Source: Nevskia ramosa DSM 11499
GTDB taxonomy: Bacteria; Pseudomonadota; Gammaproteobacteria; Nevskiales; Nevskiaceae
Direction of reading: 5' to 3'
Assembly: GCF_000420645.1 (NCBI RefSeq)
Contig: NZ_ATVI01000011.1
Coordinates: 170,578-234,577, forward strand
DNA length: 64,000 nucleotides
Shown in pieces: positions 1-9,323 of the stretch. The translations under genes were made by a program, and so were the position numbers. The notes under the pieces were generated by a model that worked only from the letters and a program-made list of their open reading frames with translations, was not told the DNA's origin and searched no databases. The first letter of the stretch is position 1. Every line of letters starts with the position of its first letter.

Positions 1-78
1 TTCAGGGCGCTCATCCTCGAGGCAGTGGCCCTCAATCGTTCAAGCAAATCGAAGACTTCGAAGAAAGCGAAGTCCTGA
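1..78 (+). CDS. C-terminal fragment of an unidentified gene
   Basis: An open frame enters at base 1 and stops with TGA at 76-78. It reads FRALILEAVALNRS and then a Lys/Ser-rich tail (KSKTSKKAKS). Such basic tails are common on nucleoid-associated or granule-associated proteins, but 25 residues do not allow a function call. It converges on the acyl-CoA synthetase ending at 106. Whether it is a real gene end rests only on the open frame and this arrangement. Confidence 0.35.
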   Translation, partial: FRALILEAVALNRSSKSKTSKKAKS

Positions 79-105
79 GCGCTCCACTCCAGCCCGGCAA
101 GGGCT

Positions 106-1758
106 TCAAGCGGTCTGAACAGCAGCCGCCTTTTCGAGACCCAGCTTCTGCACCGCCTGCGCTCGCATCTCCACCTTGCGCACCTTGCCGCTGACGGTCA
201 TCGGGTATTCGCGGACCACGTCCAGGTAGCGCGGGATCTTGTAGTGCGCCAGCCGGTCCTTGCAGAACGCTCGGAGCGCATCGAGCATGAGCGGTGGACG
301 GCCAGCTTTCATGATCACGCTGGCCATCACTTCCTCGCCATACTTCTCGTCCGGCACGCCGATGATCTGCACGTCGAGAATGTCCGGGTGCGAGTAGAGG
401 AATTCTTCGATCTCCCTCGGATACACGTTCTCGCCACCGCGAATGATCATGTCCTTGGTGCGGCCGACAATGTTCACATAGCCCTGCTCATCCATCGTCG
501 CGAGATCGCCGGTGCGCATCCAGCCTTCCGGCGTGATGGCTTCGCGGGTTCGCTTGTCGTCATTCCAGTAACCGAGCATCACCGAGTAGCCGCGGGTCTG
601 GAACTCGCCGGTTTCCCCATAGCCGCAGGTCTCACCGGTATCCGGATTGGCGATGCGGATCTCGACATGTGGATGAACTCTTCCAACCGTTCCCACGCGC
701 TTGTCGAGGGCGTCATCGCGCGCCGTCTGCGTCGACACCGGCGAGGTTTCGGTCATGCCGTAGATGATGGTCAGCTCCGGCATGTGGAAATCGTCGACCA
801 GGCGTTTCATCACTTCCACCGGGCACGGCGAGCCGCCGATGGCACCGGTGCGCAGGCTGGATTTGTCGGAGCTCGCAAAGCTCGGATGCGCGAGCATGGC
901 GATGTGCATGGTCGGCACGCACATGCAGGACGTGCAGCGTTCTCGCTCGATCGCCGCAAGGGTTTCACCCGGATCAAAGCTGGCCGCCGGCACCACCAGG
1001 GTGGCGCCATGCGCGGCGCACATCAGCGTGCCCATCACCATGCCCGCGCAGTGATAGAACGGCACCGGCACGCAGTGACGATCCTCCTCGGTGAAGCCCA
1101 TGATCACACCGCCGAAATAAGCGTTGTTGAGAATGTTGCGATGGCTCAAGGTCGCGCCTTTCGGCGTGCCGGTGGTGCCCGAGGTGTACTGGATGTTGAT
1201 CGGATCGTTCGGCGTCAACGTCTTCATGTGCGCGACGAGATCGGCCTGAGGTACTTGCTCCGCATCCGCCAGCAGCTGCGCCCAGTCTCCAGGCTCGCCT
1301 GGCTCGTCGATGAAGATCAGATCGCGCAGCGCCGGACATTCGCCGCGTACCTCATCAAGCATCGCTCGATAGTTGCTGGTCTTGAAACTGCGCGCAGCGA
1401 GAATCCCCCTGCAGCCGGACTGGCGCAGCGCATGCGCCATCTCGTGCGCACGGTAGGCCGGATTGATGTTGACCTGAATCACGCCGAGCTTGGCAGTGGC
1501 GTGCTGCATCAGCACCCACTCGACCAGATTCGGCGCCCACACCCCGATCCGCGCGCCCTTGGCATAACCCCGCGCCAGCAGGCCCCGCGCCACGCGGTCC
1601 ACCTGCTCGTTAAGTTGCCGATAGGTCCAGCGAATCTGCTGGTGCGGCATCACCAGGGCTTCGCGATCGGCAAAGCGCTGGACCGTGGCCTCGAAGTAGT
1701 CGCCGATGGTCTGTTCGAACAACGGAATATCGGTACGTCCCCAGCGGTGTGCGGGCAT
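106..1758 (-). CDS. AMP-dependent acyl-CoA synthetase (ANL superfamily)
   Basis: This 550-residue enzyme would activate a carboxylic (probably fatty) acid with ATP and CoA in the cytoplasm. The ATP/AMP signature YTSGTTGTPKG lies in the middle, followed by IIYGMTETSP, the hinge region with GRTKDMIIRGGENVYPREIE, and the C-terminal lysine motif VSGKVRK. Length fits medium/long-chain acyl-CoA synthetases. The open frame extends upstream to 1824, but the start was set at the ATG at 1758 (MPAHRWGRTDIP), which matches the usual N-terminus. Substrate chain length cannot be read from sequence. It stands alone, with no beta-oxidation genes beside it. Confidence 0.85.
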   Translation of the reverse strand: MPAHRWGRTDIPLFEQTIGDYFEATVQRFADREALVMPHQQIRWTYRQLNEQVDRVARGLLARGYAKGARIGVWAPNLVEWVLMQHATAKLGVIQVNINPAYRAHEMAHALRQSGCRGILAARSFKTSNYRAMLDEVRGECPALRDLIFIDEPGEPGDWAQLLADAEQVPQADLVAHMKTLTPNDPINIQYTSGTTGTPKGATLSHRNILNNAYFGGVIMGFTEEDRHCVPVPFYHCAGMVMGTLMCAAHGATLVVPAASFDPGETLAAIERERCTSCMCVPTMHIAMLAHPSFASSDKSSLRTGAIGGSPCPVEVMKRLVDDFHMPELTIIYGMTETSPVSTQTARDDALDKRVGTVGRVHPHVEIRIANPDTGETCGYGETGEFQTRGYSVMLGYWNDDKRTREAITPEGWMRTGDLATMDEQGYVNIVGRTKDMIIRGGENVYPREIEEFLYSHPDILDVQIIGVPDEKYGEEVMASVIMKAGRPPLMLDALRAFCKDRLAHYKIPRYLDVVREYPMTVSGKVRKVEMRAQAVQKLGLEKAAAVQTA

Positions 1759-2041
1759 GGTTTTCTCTGACGTTCTGAATTTCACGGCGATCGCACAGTA
1801 GTCCGGATGGAATATTGCCGCCACATCACTCGGGGTAGCTAGCTGAGGCTCGCTCCAGCGTCGAAGTTGCCGACATACCCACCGAAACTGACTGACGGTG
1901 CCGCAAGCACGGCAACCTAAGCAGCTCTGTTTCCGCTAGGTTCAGTATGAGCACAGATGCGTTTAGCTTAAGGTGGAGATCAGGAGCCGGTGGCATCTAG
2001 TTTTGGGGCCGGCATGACACCGCCGTTAACTTGAACTGCCA

Positions 2042-2893
2042 ATGCCACGCCGCAAAGGAAAATCCGCATTCGACGACTGGGTAGAAATCCTGTCGCGCCT
2101 CCCTTGGCAGGCTTGCCTGATCCTGGCCTTCGTCTCCTGGCTCGGCTTTCACCAACTCGCCCAGATCGAGCTGCCGAAGCCGACGACCGTCTCCGGACTC
2201 GGTGCCGCCTACGGGCCAATGATGGCGCGCACGCTGGGCATGTTCATGCAGCTGATGGCGCCGGCCGCATGCGTCTTCGCCGCCCTGATTTCCTGGGTCG
2301 GCAAGCGCCGCAGAACAAAATTGCTGGCGGATGCCGAAGCCAGAACCACTGTCGCGCCGCTTGCCCAACTAACCTGGAAGGAATTCGAGCAACTGGTCGG
2401 CGCGCACTTCGAGCGTCTCGGCTACTCGGTTCGCTTCACCCCTGACGGTGCGGATGGCGGCGTGGACGTTGTTGCCAGCAAGGGCTCGGAGACTTACCTG
2501 ATCCAGTGCAAGCAATGGCGCGCAACGCAGGTCGGCGTCAGCGTAGTTCGTGAGCTGTTCGGTCTCATCGCAGCACGTGGAGCGACTGGCGGTTATGTCG
2601 TATCAATCGGACCGTTCACGCCCGACGCCCACGCTTTCGCGGCAGGCAGGAACATCGAACTGGTTGATGCGAACCAACTTCTGCGGTCGAAGCAAGCCGC
2701 CGTACCAACGTCTCCCACAGCGGCGGCCCCCGCCTTAAAGCCAGCCGAGGCATCGAATACCACTTCACCAATCTGCCCAAAATGCGGATCACAGATGACT
2801 CGCAGAATTGCCAAGCAAGGAGCCAATGCCGGCCAGGCGTTTTATGGTTGCAGCACCTATCCGAAATGCCGGGCTGTCCTTCCAGCCTCCTGA
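2042..2893 (+). CDS. Membrane-anchored Mrr-like nuclease with C4 zinc finger
   Basis: The 283-residue protein has three visible parts. Two hydrophobic segments lie at about residues 22-38 and 60-85. A restriction-endonuclease-fold Mrr_cat domain follows at about 115-220, with FEQLVGAHFERLGY, the acidic GGVDVV, and the QCKQW catalytic strand. A C-terminal topoisomerase-type C4 zinc ribbon begins CPKCGSQM and ends GCSTYPKC. Members of this family cleave or bind DNA, and membrane-tethered forms are widespread with poorly defined roles. No methyltransferase lies nearby, so a classical restriction system is not supported; Mrr-type cutting of modified foreign DNA is one possibility. It sits at the left edge of the accessory island. 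Confidence 0.8.
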   Translation: MPRRKGKSAFDDWVEILSRLPWQACLILAFVSWLGFHQLAQIELPKPTTVSGLGAAYGPMMARTLGMFMQLMAPAACVFAALISWVGKRRRTKLLADAEARTTVAPLAQLTWKEFEQLVGAHFERLGYSVRFTPDGADGGVDVVASKGSETYLIQCKQWRATQVGVSVVRELFGLIAARGATGGYVVSIGPFTPDAHAFAAGRNIELVDANQLLRSKQAAVPTSPTAAAPALKPAEASNTTSPICPKCGSQMTRRIAKQGANAGQAFYGCSTYPKCRAVLPAS

Positions 2894-3118
2894 GACCGCC
2901 CTTTGATGGTCATGTCTGTGCCAGAAGCGGTCGGTCGCGCTGCGGCTCTAAGCGGCCGCGTTTGCCCCTTTGCCAACTACGGCGCTCAAGAGGGTCAAGG
3001 ACCGCCAAGCAGTGGAAGCAGTCGGTCGATCCGATCCTTGAGCTTGGTAGCCTTGGTCACATTGGCGCATCCGGGTTATTGATAATGACCAACACCACGT
3101 CAAAGAGGCAAACGTAGA

Positions 3119-3994
3119 ATGAGCGAAACTAGAAATCTGAACCAAGCCGTCGAAGCCGATCCACTGGGACCAGCCGACCGCGCGCGCTCTAACTTCGTGC
3201 GCGACATGGTGCAGCGCCGTGACGGCTTGACGCTCGACTCGACGACGTGGTCCATTCCTACTCCAAAGCGCATCGTGCAGTTTTGGAACGATCTGCGGCG
3301 TTTGCCAGAAGACGTCAAAACCTGCATGGACTCGTGGAAACGACTCGAGCGGTTCGGGTTTGTGTTAGAGGTGTTCGATGAGAGTTCTGCGAGAGAATTC
3401 ATCCGAAGCCGCTTAGGGGATCGCCATGAGAAAGCCTTTAACAGGTGCTACCACCCATCAATGATGTCGGACTACTTTCGCTACTCGTACGTGTTCGCGG
3501 AAGGGGGGTTTTATATCGATGCCGACGATGTCTACCACGGCACGCCGATCGACCAACTATTTGTGGACGGCCGTCTGAAGCTGCAGCCGTTCTGTTACGA
3601 CGTTGCAACGTCTCAAATGGTGGCGCCGTCGATTTTTACTGAGCCAGGGGCCAACCAGCCGGGATGGATCTTCTACTTCAACACCACGCCTCTGATCGCG
3701 TCTCGCCATCATCCTATTATTAAAAGAGCGTTATTGAACGCCACCGTATCCCTTGAAGCGGAGCTAGCGAGAGGGTTGCCCGAAGTCCAGGCTACGACGG
3801 GCCCTGGTAACCTCACCCGGTCGGTGTTCGAAGTGCTCAACGAAGGATGCTCGCCTGATGCGATGGTGGTCGCGCCCGATTGGGAACTGACATCGACGAG
3901 CCAGTGGCCACTTAGCTACCGCAACGACTCGAGGAACTGGAGGCTGTCCAATCAGCAGGCGTACCGTGCATCTTCGCTTTTAGGCGCCCAGTGA
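3119..3994 (+). CDS. DXD-type glycosyltransferase (Gly_transf_sug-like)
   Basis: The 291-residue protein shows hallmarks of the DXD sugar-binding glycosyltransferase family (capsular or LPS sugar transfer). These are PKRIVQFWNDL near residue 46, a conserved YFRYSYVFAEGG segment, and the metal-binding DXD motif in FYIDADD near residue 138. No signal peptide or membrane segment is seen, so a cytoplasmic, membrane-peripheral enzyme using a nucleotide sugar is likely. It is the first gene of a three-gene operon whose members overlap by 4 bp (GTGA, then ATGA). Lower G+C than the surrounding chromosome suggests horizontal acquisition. Donor and acceptor sugars are unknown. Confidence 0.75.
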   Translation: MSETRNLNQAVEADPLGPADRARSNFVRDMVQRRDGLTLDSTTWSIPTPKRIVQFWNDLRRLPEDVKTCMDSWKRLERFGFVLEVFDESSAREFIRSRLGDRHEKAFNRCYHPSMMSDYFRYSYVFAEGGFYIDADDVYHGTPIDQLFVDGRLKLQPFCYDVATSQMVAPSIFTEPGANQPGWIFYFNTTPLIASRHHPIIKRALLNATVSLEAELARGLPEVQATTGPGNLTRSVFEVLNEGCSPDAMVVAPDWELTSTSQWPLSYRNDSRNWRLSNQQAYRASSLLGAQ

Positions 3995-6216
3995 ATTTAG
4001 CACGTCCACCCCTGGCCGCACTTCGTCTGGTATTACGCTTGGCGCACGGCCTCCGGAAGATGCTTCCGGTGCAAACGTCGCGAGCATTCGGCGCTAAACG
4101 AACGTCGAACGGTCAGACGATTGAAAAAATCTACGTAATCAACCTCGACCGCGAGCCGGCCCGTTGGTCCAGCGTCAAGCAAGAGCTTGGACGCATATTG
4201 GATAGGTCTGGCAATGATCTTCTCAGCCTCACGGAGCGGCATGCCGCCGTGGATGCGCGGGATTTTTCGCAGGATCCGCCCAAAGACGCTGACGTTGACC
4301 CCTATTACACGCTGGCAGATCAACTTTTTGTGGAACCTCAACCGCGGGCACTTCCCACCCGGTACGAGCTTGATGTACCGATCCGAATGAGCAGGGCCGA
4401 GGTGGCGGTCGCCAAATCACACATTGACGTTTGGAGGCGAGTTGCTCAGGGCATGCAAGAACATGCTCTCATCCTTGAAGACGACGTTTGGTTTCATCCC
4501 AGTCTTGCTCGCCATCTGGACCAGGCCTGGAACGATGTTGCGATGGAGAGCAGAAACCACGAAAGCTTCGACGTCCTTTATGTGTCCTATATGGAAGTGA
4601 CGCATGGGGCTCCAAAAACGTTTGTGTCGAGCCATGTGTTCCGGCCTGTACGCGGGTTATGGTACTTGTCCGGGTACATACTCTCCCGACAAGGCGCACA
4701 AAAACTTCTACGTTTACTTCCTTGTCGCGGCCCGATCGATCTCTGGATCAATCACCAGTTCAACGTGCTGAACGTGCGAGCAACCAGGCGGTCCCTCGTC
4801 CTTCAGAGAAGAGACGCCCCGTCTACAAACTCGTACTCGATTCTTCCCACCCTCTCCATGATTGGCGCGATCAACAGCGAGGGCGCTTCCCTGTTCAACA
4901 TACGCCCGACTCAGTTACCTGTTTTTTCCTTTGGGCCAGAAAACTCGGGCCAATCTTCCCTCGCAATGGCGCTGTCGATGCTCGGGTATCGATGCTGCAG
5001 TGATCTGAATATGCTGCCATCGCTGGAGTTGCAGCGGCTCCGCGAAGGCAGTGTCGACCGGATCTTCAATGCGTACGTCAACGTGGGATGTCTGGAATCG
5101 ATGGTCAGGGATCTGCGACGTGGCTATCCTCAAGCTAAGTTCATCGTGACAGCCCCTCAAGGCGATGCCCCTACCCAAAGCGCCTGGAGTCTTCCTGTCG
5201 GCCTCGAAGGCGCGGATGTTGTTGTCCTTGATTCGGGCAACCTCGATTCTTGGCGAATCCTTTGTGAGCACCTTAGGTGCGCGCCACCTTCAGGCTCGTT
5301 CCCAAAATTGGACGACCTGGGGCAACGGCATACCCTCGAGGCAGACCTGCAGCCTGGCCTTGCTCGCAAGCGCGCGGCGCCTGAGCGGGATCGGTCTCCT
5401 TGGGTCGTGGAGTCTGGTCACCGCAGCTGGATAGGCGTTCGTGTCGTGCCCGCGACCCATGAGAGCGAGAGACAGTGGGTCGATTTCGAAGATCGCTTGG
5501 AGCGCCTCGACCCACTACGCTGGTCTGCAAGGACCGACACCTTCCCAGGCAATATGGCGTTGTTCCGTCCGCTGAACGTCGAGTTCGACACCAAAGGCGC
5601 AGAATTTCACGTTCGACGAGAAGCGCTTGGCGTTCGCCAGTACAGCGCAGGCGCCCTAAGCAGCCGTGCCCGTTATCTTTTCGGAAGGTTTGAGTCAACC
5701 TTCCAGGCGTCTAACGTGCCAGGGGTAATCACTGGGTTCTTTCTCCACCGTAACTTACCGCATCAGGAGATTGACATCGAAATTGCCGGCAACATGCCGA
5801 CCCGCCTCCTCGTCAATGTCTTCTACAACCCAGGCAATGAAGGCGCTCAGTTCGACTACGGCTACAGAGGCGCTCCAAGCCACATCGAGTTGGGCTTCGA
5901 CGCTTCGAAGGGTATGCATCGATATGCCATCGAATGGACCTCGTACGAGATCCGATGGTGGGTAGATAACCGGCTTGTCCATCGGCGTGTACTTTGGGAT
6001 CCAACCCCGATTCCCCACTTGCCGATGAAATTGCATGTCAACACTTGGCCCTCTCAATCCACTCAGCTTGCAGGGAAACTTAGTACCCACCTGCTCCCGG
6101 CCACGACCCATGTGCAGTCGATTCTCGTGAGAGCGCACGGCCCATTGGTGCTGGAGCATCAAGATGAGGCTCGTTCCACCCCGGACAGGTCATTTTCCTG
6201 CGAAGTTGCAACATGA
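3991..6216 (+). CDS. Trifunctional fusion: GT25 / sulfotransferase-like / GH16
   Basis: This 741-residue protein starts at GTG 3991, overlapping the upstream stop. Residues about 43-265 are a family 25 glycosyltransferase (IYVINLDREPARW; AVAKSHIDVWR; ALILEDDVWF). Residues about 307-450 resemble a sulfotransferase: a P-loop-like SFGPENSGQSSLAMAL with MLGYRCC, then YPQAKFIVTAP and a C-terminal SWRILCEHLRCAPP. The typical GTTSL phosphate-binding loop is altered to GQSSL and the following P-R/D motif is lost, so activity is doubtful. Residues about 490-715 are a GH16 beta-glucanase/XTH-like domain with the catalytic EIDIEI near 593 and an IEWTSYEIRWWVD strand. No signal peptide is visible, which is odd for GH16. 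It probably builds and trims or modifies a surface glycan. The GT25 and GH16 calls are firm; the middle domain is inferred. Confidence 0.75.
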   Translation: MNLARPPLAALRLVLRLAHGLRKMLPVQTSRAFGAKRTSNGQTIEKIYVINLDREPARWSSVKQELGRILDRSGNDLLSLTERHAAVDARDFSQDPPKDADVDPYYTLADQLFVEPQPRALPTRYELDVPIRMSRAEVAVAKSHIDVWRRVAQGMQEHALILEDDVWFHPSLARHLDQAWNDVAMESRNHESFDVLYVSYMEVTHGAPKTFVSSHVFRPVRGLWYLSGYILSRQGAQKLLRLLPCRGPIDLWINHQFNVLNVRATRRSLVLQRRDAPSTNSYSILPTLSMIGAINSEGASLFNIRPTQLPVFSFGPENSGQSSLAMALSMLGYRCCSDLNMLPSLELQRLREGSVDRIFNAYVNVGCLESMVRDLRRGYPQAKFIVTAPQGDAPTQSAWSLPVGLEGADVVVLDSGNLDSWRILCEHLRCAPPSGSFPKLDDLGQRHTLEADLQPGLARKRAAPERDRSPWVVESGHRSWIGVRVVPATHESERQWVDFEDRLERLDPLRWSARTDTFPGNMALFRPLNVEFDTKGAEFHVRREALGVRQYSAGALSSRARYLFGRFESTFQASNVPGVITGFFLHRNLPHQEIDIEIAGNMPTRLLVNVFYNPGNEGAQFDYGYRGAPSHIELGFDASKGMHRYAIEWTSYEIRWWVDNRLVHRRVLWDPTPIPHLPMKLHVNTWPSQSTQLAGKLSTHLLPATTHVQSILVRAHGPLVLEHQDEARSTPDRSFSCEVAT

Positions 6217-7835
6217 AGATACTCTCTTACAACCCTGGGCACGACGGCGCATTTGCGTATGTGGAGGACGGCCGCTTGGTGTTTTCTATTGAGGCCGAGA
6301 AGGGTTCAAGGTACCGGCATTCATCGCTAACTATCCCCGATGCCTTCGACGCGCTCGCCGAACTTAATACCATTCCCGACGTGCTGTGTAGAGGAGGTTG
6401 GTGGCCCGGCGACTCCCCGCGCGCGCAGCACGCCGTAGCTGACTACCGAGGCAGCCACAACCATCACGTAGTTGTCAGCAAGAAGCGCCTGTTGGGTAAG
6501 ACCGTCGACTTCTTCTCATCGTCCCACGAACGCTCTCACATTCTATGCGCATTCGGGATGTCAAACCTGCCGCAGGGAACTCCCTGCTACGTGCTGCTTT
6601 GGGAGGGTGTCATCGGAGCGTTCTACGAGATCGATGCGGAGCTGAACGTGACGAAGATCGGCGATGTCATGCCAGAGCCTGGCCATCGCTACGCCATGCT
6701 CTACGCGTTGGCAGATCCGAGTTTCGACAAAAGCACCGCCGAGTTCTCCCGTCTTTCTGATGCCGGGAAATTGATGGCGCTCGCTTCTTTTTCGACGAGA
6801 AGCCATCCCTCGGACGAGGAAGAGAGAATTACTTCCTTCTTATTACAGGATTGCCAGCATCTTAAGCCCAGTCAGTGTGAAGCCTTGAAAGAGTTGAGGC
6901 ACTACAACGTGGGGCTGGACGATCCGGAGTTCCGCAACTTCGCAGGCATCTTCAGTGATCGCCTATTCGACCGCTTTCATCGGTTCGCTAAAGAAAATTT
7001 GAAACGGGGTATGCCGCTGCTGATTGCGGGAGGATGCGGCCTGAATTGCGACTGGAATACGAAGTGGAGAGAGTCAGGTTTTTTTTCCGACGTGTTCGTC
7101 CCTCCAGTCGTGAACGACTCAGGATCTGCGATTGGTACCGCTATCGACGCACAGTTCCATTTCACCGGCAATCCCAAGGTCGCGTGGGATGTTTACTCCG
7201 GACTACATTTTTTGGCCGACGAAGCTGTGGATGCCGCCCACTTCGACGAGTGGGAGCCGAACATAGCGACCATTGCCGACATGTTGGCCAATGACTTGAT
7301 CTTGGGGTGGGCGAACGGCCGATATGAGATCGGACCGCGCGCTCTTGGCAATCGCTCCATCCTGGCCGCGCCCTTTAAAGCCACCACCAGAGAGCGGCTG
7401 AACGTCATCAAGCAGCGAGAGCAGTTCCGTCCGATTGCTCCCGTCTGCTTGGAGGAGGATGCCGGAAAGTGGTTTGGATGCAATCTCCCAAGCCCGTTCA
7501 TGCTTTATACCTATCGAGCCACCACTGATGCTCTGGCAGCGGTAACCCATGTGAACCAGACTGCGCGCATTCAAACCGTGTCTGCGCTGACCAACCGTCC
7601 GCTGTTCGAGTTGCTGAATGCGTTCAAGGCGCTAACAGGCTATGGAGTCTTATGCAATACATCTCTGAATTTCAAGAGCAAGGGTTTCATCAACACGATG
7701 TCTGATCTTTCGGCTTACACGTTGCAGCATCAACTTGACGGGTTTGTGGTCGGAGGACGAATTCATATGCTGAAGTCGTCGGTGAAGTACCAGAAGTACC
7801 TGCGTGACAATAAGCGCACCCCGGCAGAAGGTTGA
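6213..7835 (+). CDS. NodU/CmcH-family carbamoyltransferase
   Basis: The 540-residue enzyme would transfer a carbamoyl group from carbamoyl phosphate, via carbamoyl-AMP, to a hydroxyl of a sugar. The N-terminus SYNPGHDGAFAYVEDG and SHERSHILCAFGMS match the HSP70/actin-like metal- and ATP-binding domain. VVNDSGSAIGTA, YEIGPRALGNRSILA and the C-terminal VLCNTSLNFKSKGF match the YrdC-like half of the family. The start codon overlaps the preceding stop (ATGA), so the three genes are likely translationally coupled. Family members decorate Nod factors, antibiotics and polysaccharides; here the context points to carbamoylation of the glycan made by the two upstream gene products. Confidence 0.88.
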   Translation: MKILSYNPGHDGAFAYVEDGRLVFSIEAEKGSRYRHSSLTIPDAFDALAELNTIPDVLCRGGWWPGDSPRAQHAVADYRGSHNHHVVVSKKRLLGKTVDFFSSSHERSHILCAFGMSNLPQGTPCYVLLWEGVIGAFYEIDAELNVTKIGDVMPEPGHRYAMLYALADPSFDKSTAEFSRLSDAGKLMALASFSTRSHPSDEEERITSFLLQDCQHLKPSQCEALKELRHYNVGLDDPEFRNFAGIFSDRLFDRFHRFAKENLKRGMPLLIAGGCGLNCDWNTKWRESGFFSDVFVPPVVNDSGSAIGTAIDAQFHFTGNPKVAWDVYSGLHFLADEAVDAAHFDEWEPNIATIADMLANDLILGWANGRYEIGPRALGNRSILAAPFKATTRERLNVIKQREQFRPIAPVCLEEDAGKWFGCNLPSPFMLYTYRATTDALAAVTHVNQTARIQTVSALTNRPLFELLNAFKALTGYGVLCNTSLNFKSKGFINTMSDLSAYTLQHQLDGFVVGGRIHMLKSSVKYQKYLRDNKRTPAEG

Positions 7836-7885
7836 CATATGCTTACCCCTCTCGCTGCACCGAACTGGACTGGCGAAACAACAGG

Positions 7886-8500
7886 CTACTGAATCGCTAC
7901 AAATTCACCTTCTGAGAACCAATTGCTCTCCTTAATTCTGTTCAGTGCAGTCGCGGGGTCGGAGGACCAAAGCACGAAGGCCAGAGATTCCTGAGCTCGG
8001 CTGCAGGTGACATACAGAAGACGCAAGGTCCGGTCGATGGTCGTCTCCTTTCGTTTCCCCACATTCTCCCAGTCCGAATTGCTGAGCTGAACACCCCCAA
8101 AAATCTTGTCGTACGAAATTTGATTGCCGCCGGCCAGCTTGTCGTCCATCACGACCATCACATGGAGTAACTCTGAGCCTTTGACCACCTGATGAGTGGC
8201 GAGCACCGAATTTCCCGCGAGGTAAGTGCGATACTTCTGCAGCTGACTCCACGGAGTGGCGAACAGCGCAACTACAAGCAGAAGTCCGACGACTATGAGC
8301 CTCTCCCGATAGTCGGAGAGACCGGAGGTGCGGCCATCCTGAAGTCGCTCCTGAAGGTGCACTTCCTGCGTGCTCAGCGACACCTTGATGACCCCGGGAG
8401 CGGTGGTCGGACCGAGCAGAAAGTCTTTCGCGACGACTGAGCAGGTTCTATCAACGCAACCTGGAGAAGCGAGGTGACGACCATGCGGTTCTGAAGGCAC
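7886..8500 (-). pseudogene. Remnant of UvrD-type helicase, C-terminal part
   Basis: Only the last ~105 codons (7889 to about 8200) look like protein family sequence: ATHQVVKGSEL followed by VMVVMDD, a SYDKIFG segment, and the UvrD_C motif VI strand TLRLLYVTCSRAQESL. The rest of the frame toward 8500 contains an implausible N-terminus and a short hydrophobic run, and no Walker A, B or other helicase motifs. The retained portion resembles the C-terminus of SF1A helicases that accompany OLD-family nucleases (GajB-like), but that assignment is from memory. It is a truncated relic pointing toward a related fragment on the other strand. Confidence 0.6.
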
Positions 8501-8533
8501 TCGACTCTTCCGAGAAAGGCTTGAACTTCCACC

Positions 8534-9277
8534 TTGAGCAGGTCTTCCGATATGGTCACCGCAACACGCGCGGGAAACGAGTTCAGAGCAATGACTCTAT
8601 TGCGACAGTACTGTCCTCGCTTGGCGGCGGGGTCTCTGCCGAAGGTTGGAGCTGTGGTTGTGTTGCAGGAGGCGCGAGCGGCCGTGATGGAACTCGTCGA
8701 GATACTGAATGACTCCGACGCTTCAGCGCGAGATGTGGCTGTACATCTTCGTGACACGGGCCTCTGGGCCTTTGAGGAGCGGTTCGAGCGAGTGCTACAG
8801 CTCCAGACCAGCTCGTCAGAACCTGCTGAGGAAGCACTTGAGCTGAACTCGTCAGACCTCGCGGTACTGAAGATGCTTGCGTGTCCCGCGCAAGAGCTTT
8901 GGCCTTATGAGCGGTATATCTCGGAGGGTTCGCCGTACGCCACACAGCATGGGGTGAAAGGTGCTCAGTTCGACCGAGTGCTCGTGGTGCTCGACGAAGA
9001 GGAGAGCAACTACAACAGCTACAACTACGAGCGGGTCTTTGCAGACGAGCAGTCACGAGCTGCAGACCGCGCGGCATTCGAAGCCGGAGGTGACAACACT
9101 TGGAGCAGAACTCTGCGCCTGCTCTATGTCTGCTGTACCCGCGCTAGGCGAGGGCTGGTACTGGCATTCTTCGTCACCGCCCCCGAAGCAATGAAGGCCA
9201 ACGTCATTTCGAGCGGCATTCTTCCCGCGCATGCAGTGCTCACCGAGAAAGAATTGCACGACATCGCATCCATATAG
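8534..9277 (+). pseudogene. Second UvrD-type helicase C-terminal remnant
   Basis: The frame (TTG start listed; true start unknown) contains LLRQYCPRLA, DVAVHLRDTGLWAFEERF and then a block collinear with the minus-strand remnant: ATQHGVKGAQFDRVLVVLDE, SYNYERVFAD, TLRLLYVCCTRARRGL. It lacks the N-terminal Walker A/B and RecA1 motifs needed for ATPase activity. A further open stretch in another frame (RFYQRNLEKRGDDHAVLKAL, from about 8443 to 8520) may be more of the same decayed gene separated by a frameshift. The two fragments are diverged, not identical, so they are not simply a recent inverted duplication. Confidence 0.55.
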
Positions 9278-9323
9278 CCGATCTGGCGCCAAGCGGTCAG
9301 AGAGCCGCCTCGCACATTCCCAA

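Noticed and set aside
2042..2893. Complete restriction-modification system
   Set aside because: No methyltransferase or specificity subunit is encoded nearby.
7886..9277. Functional Gabija-type defence system
   Set aside because: Both helicase frames lack Walker A and B motifs and no OLD-family nuclease gene is present, so only relics are claimed.
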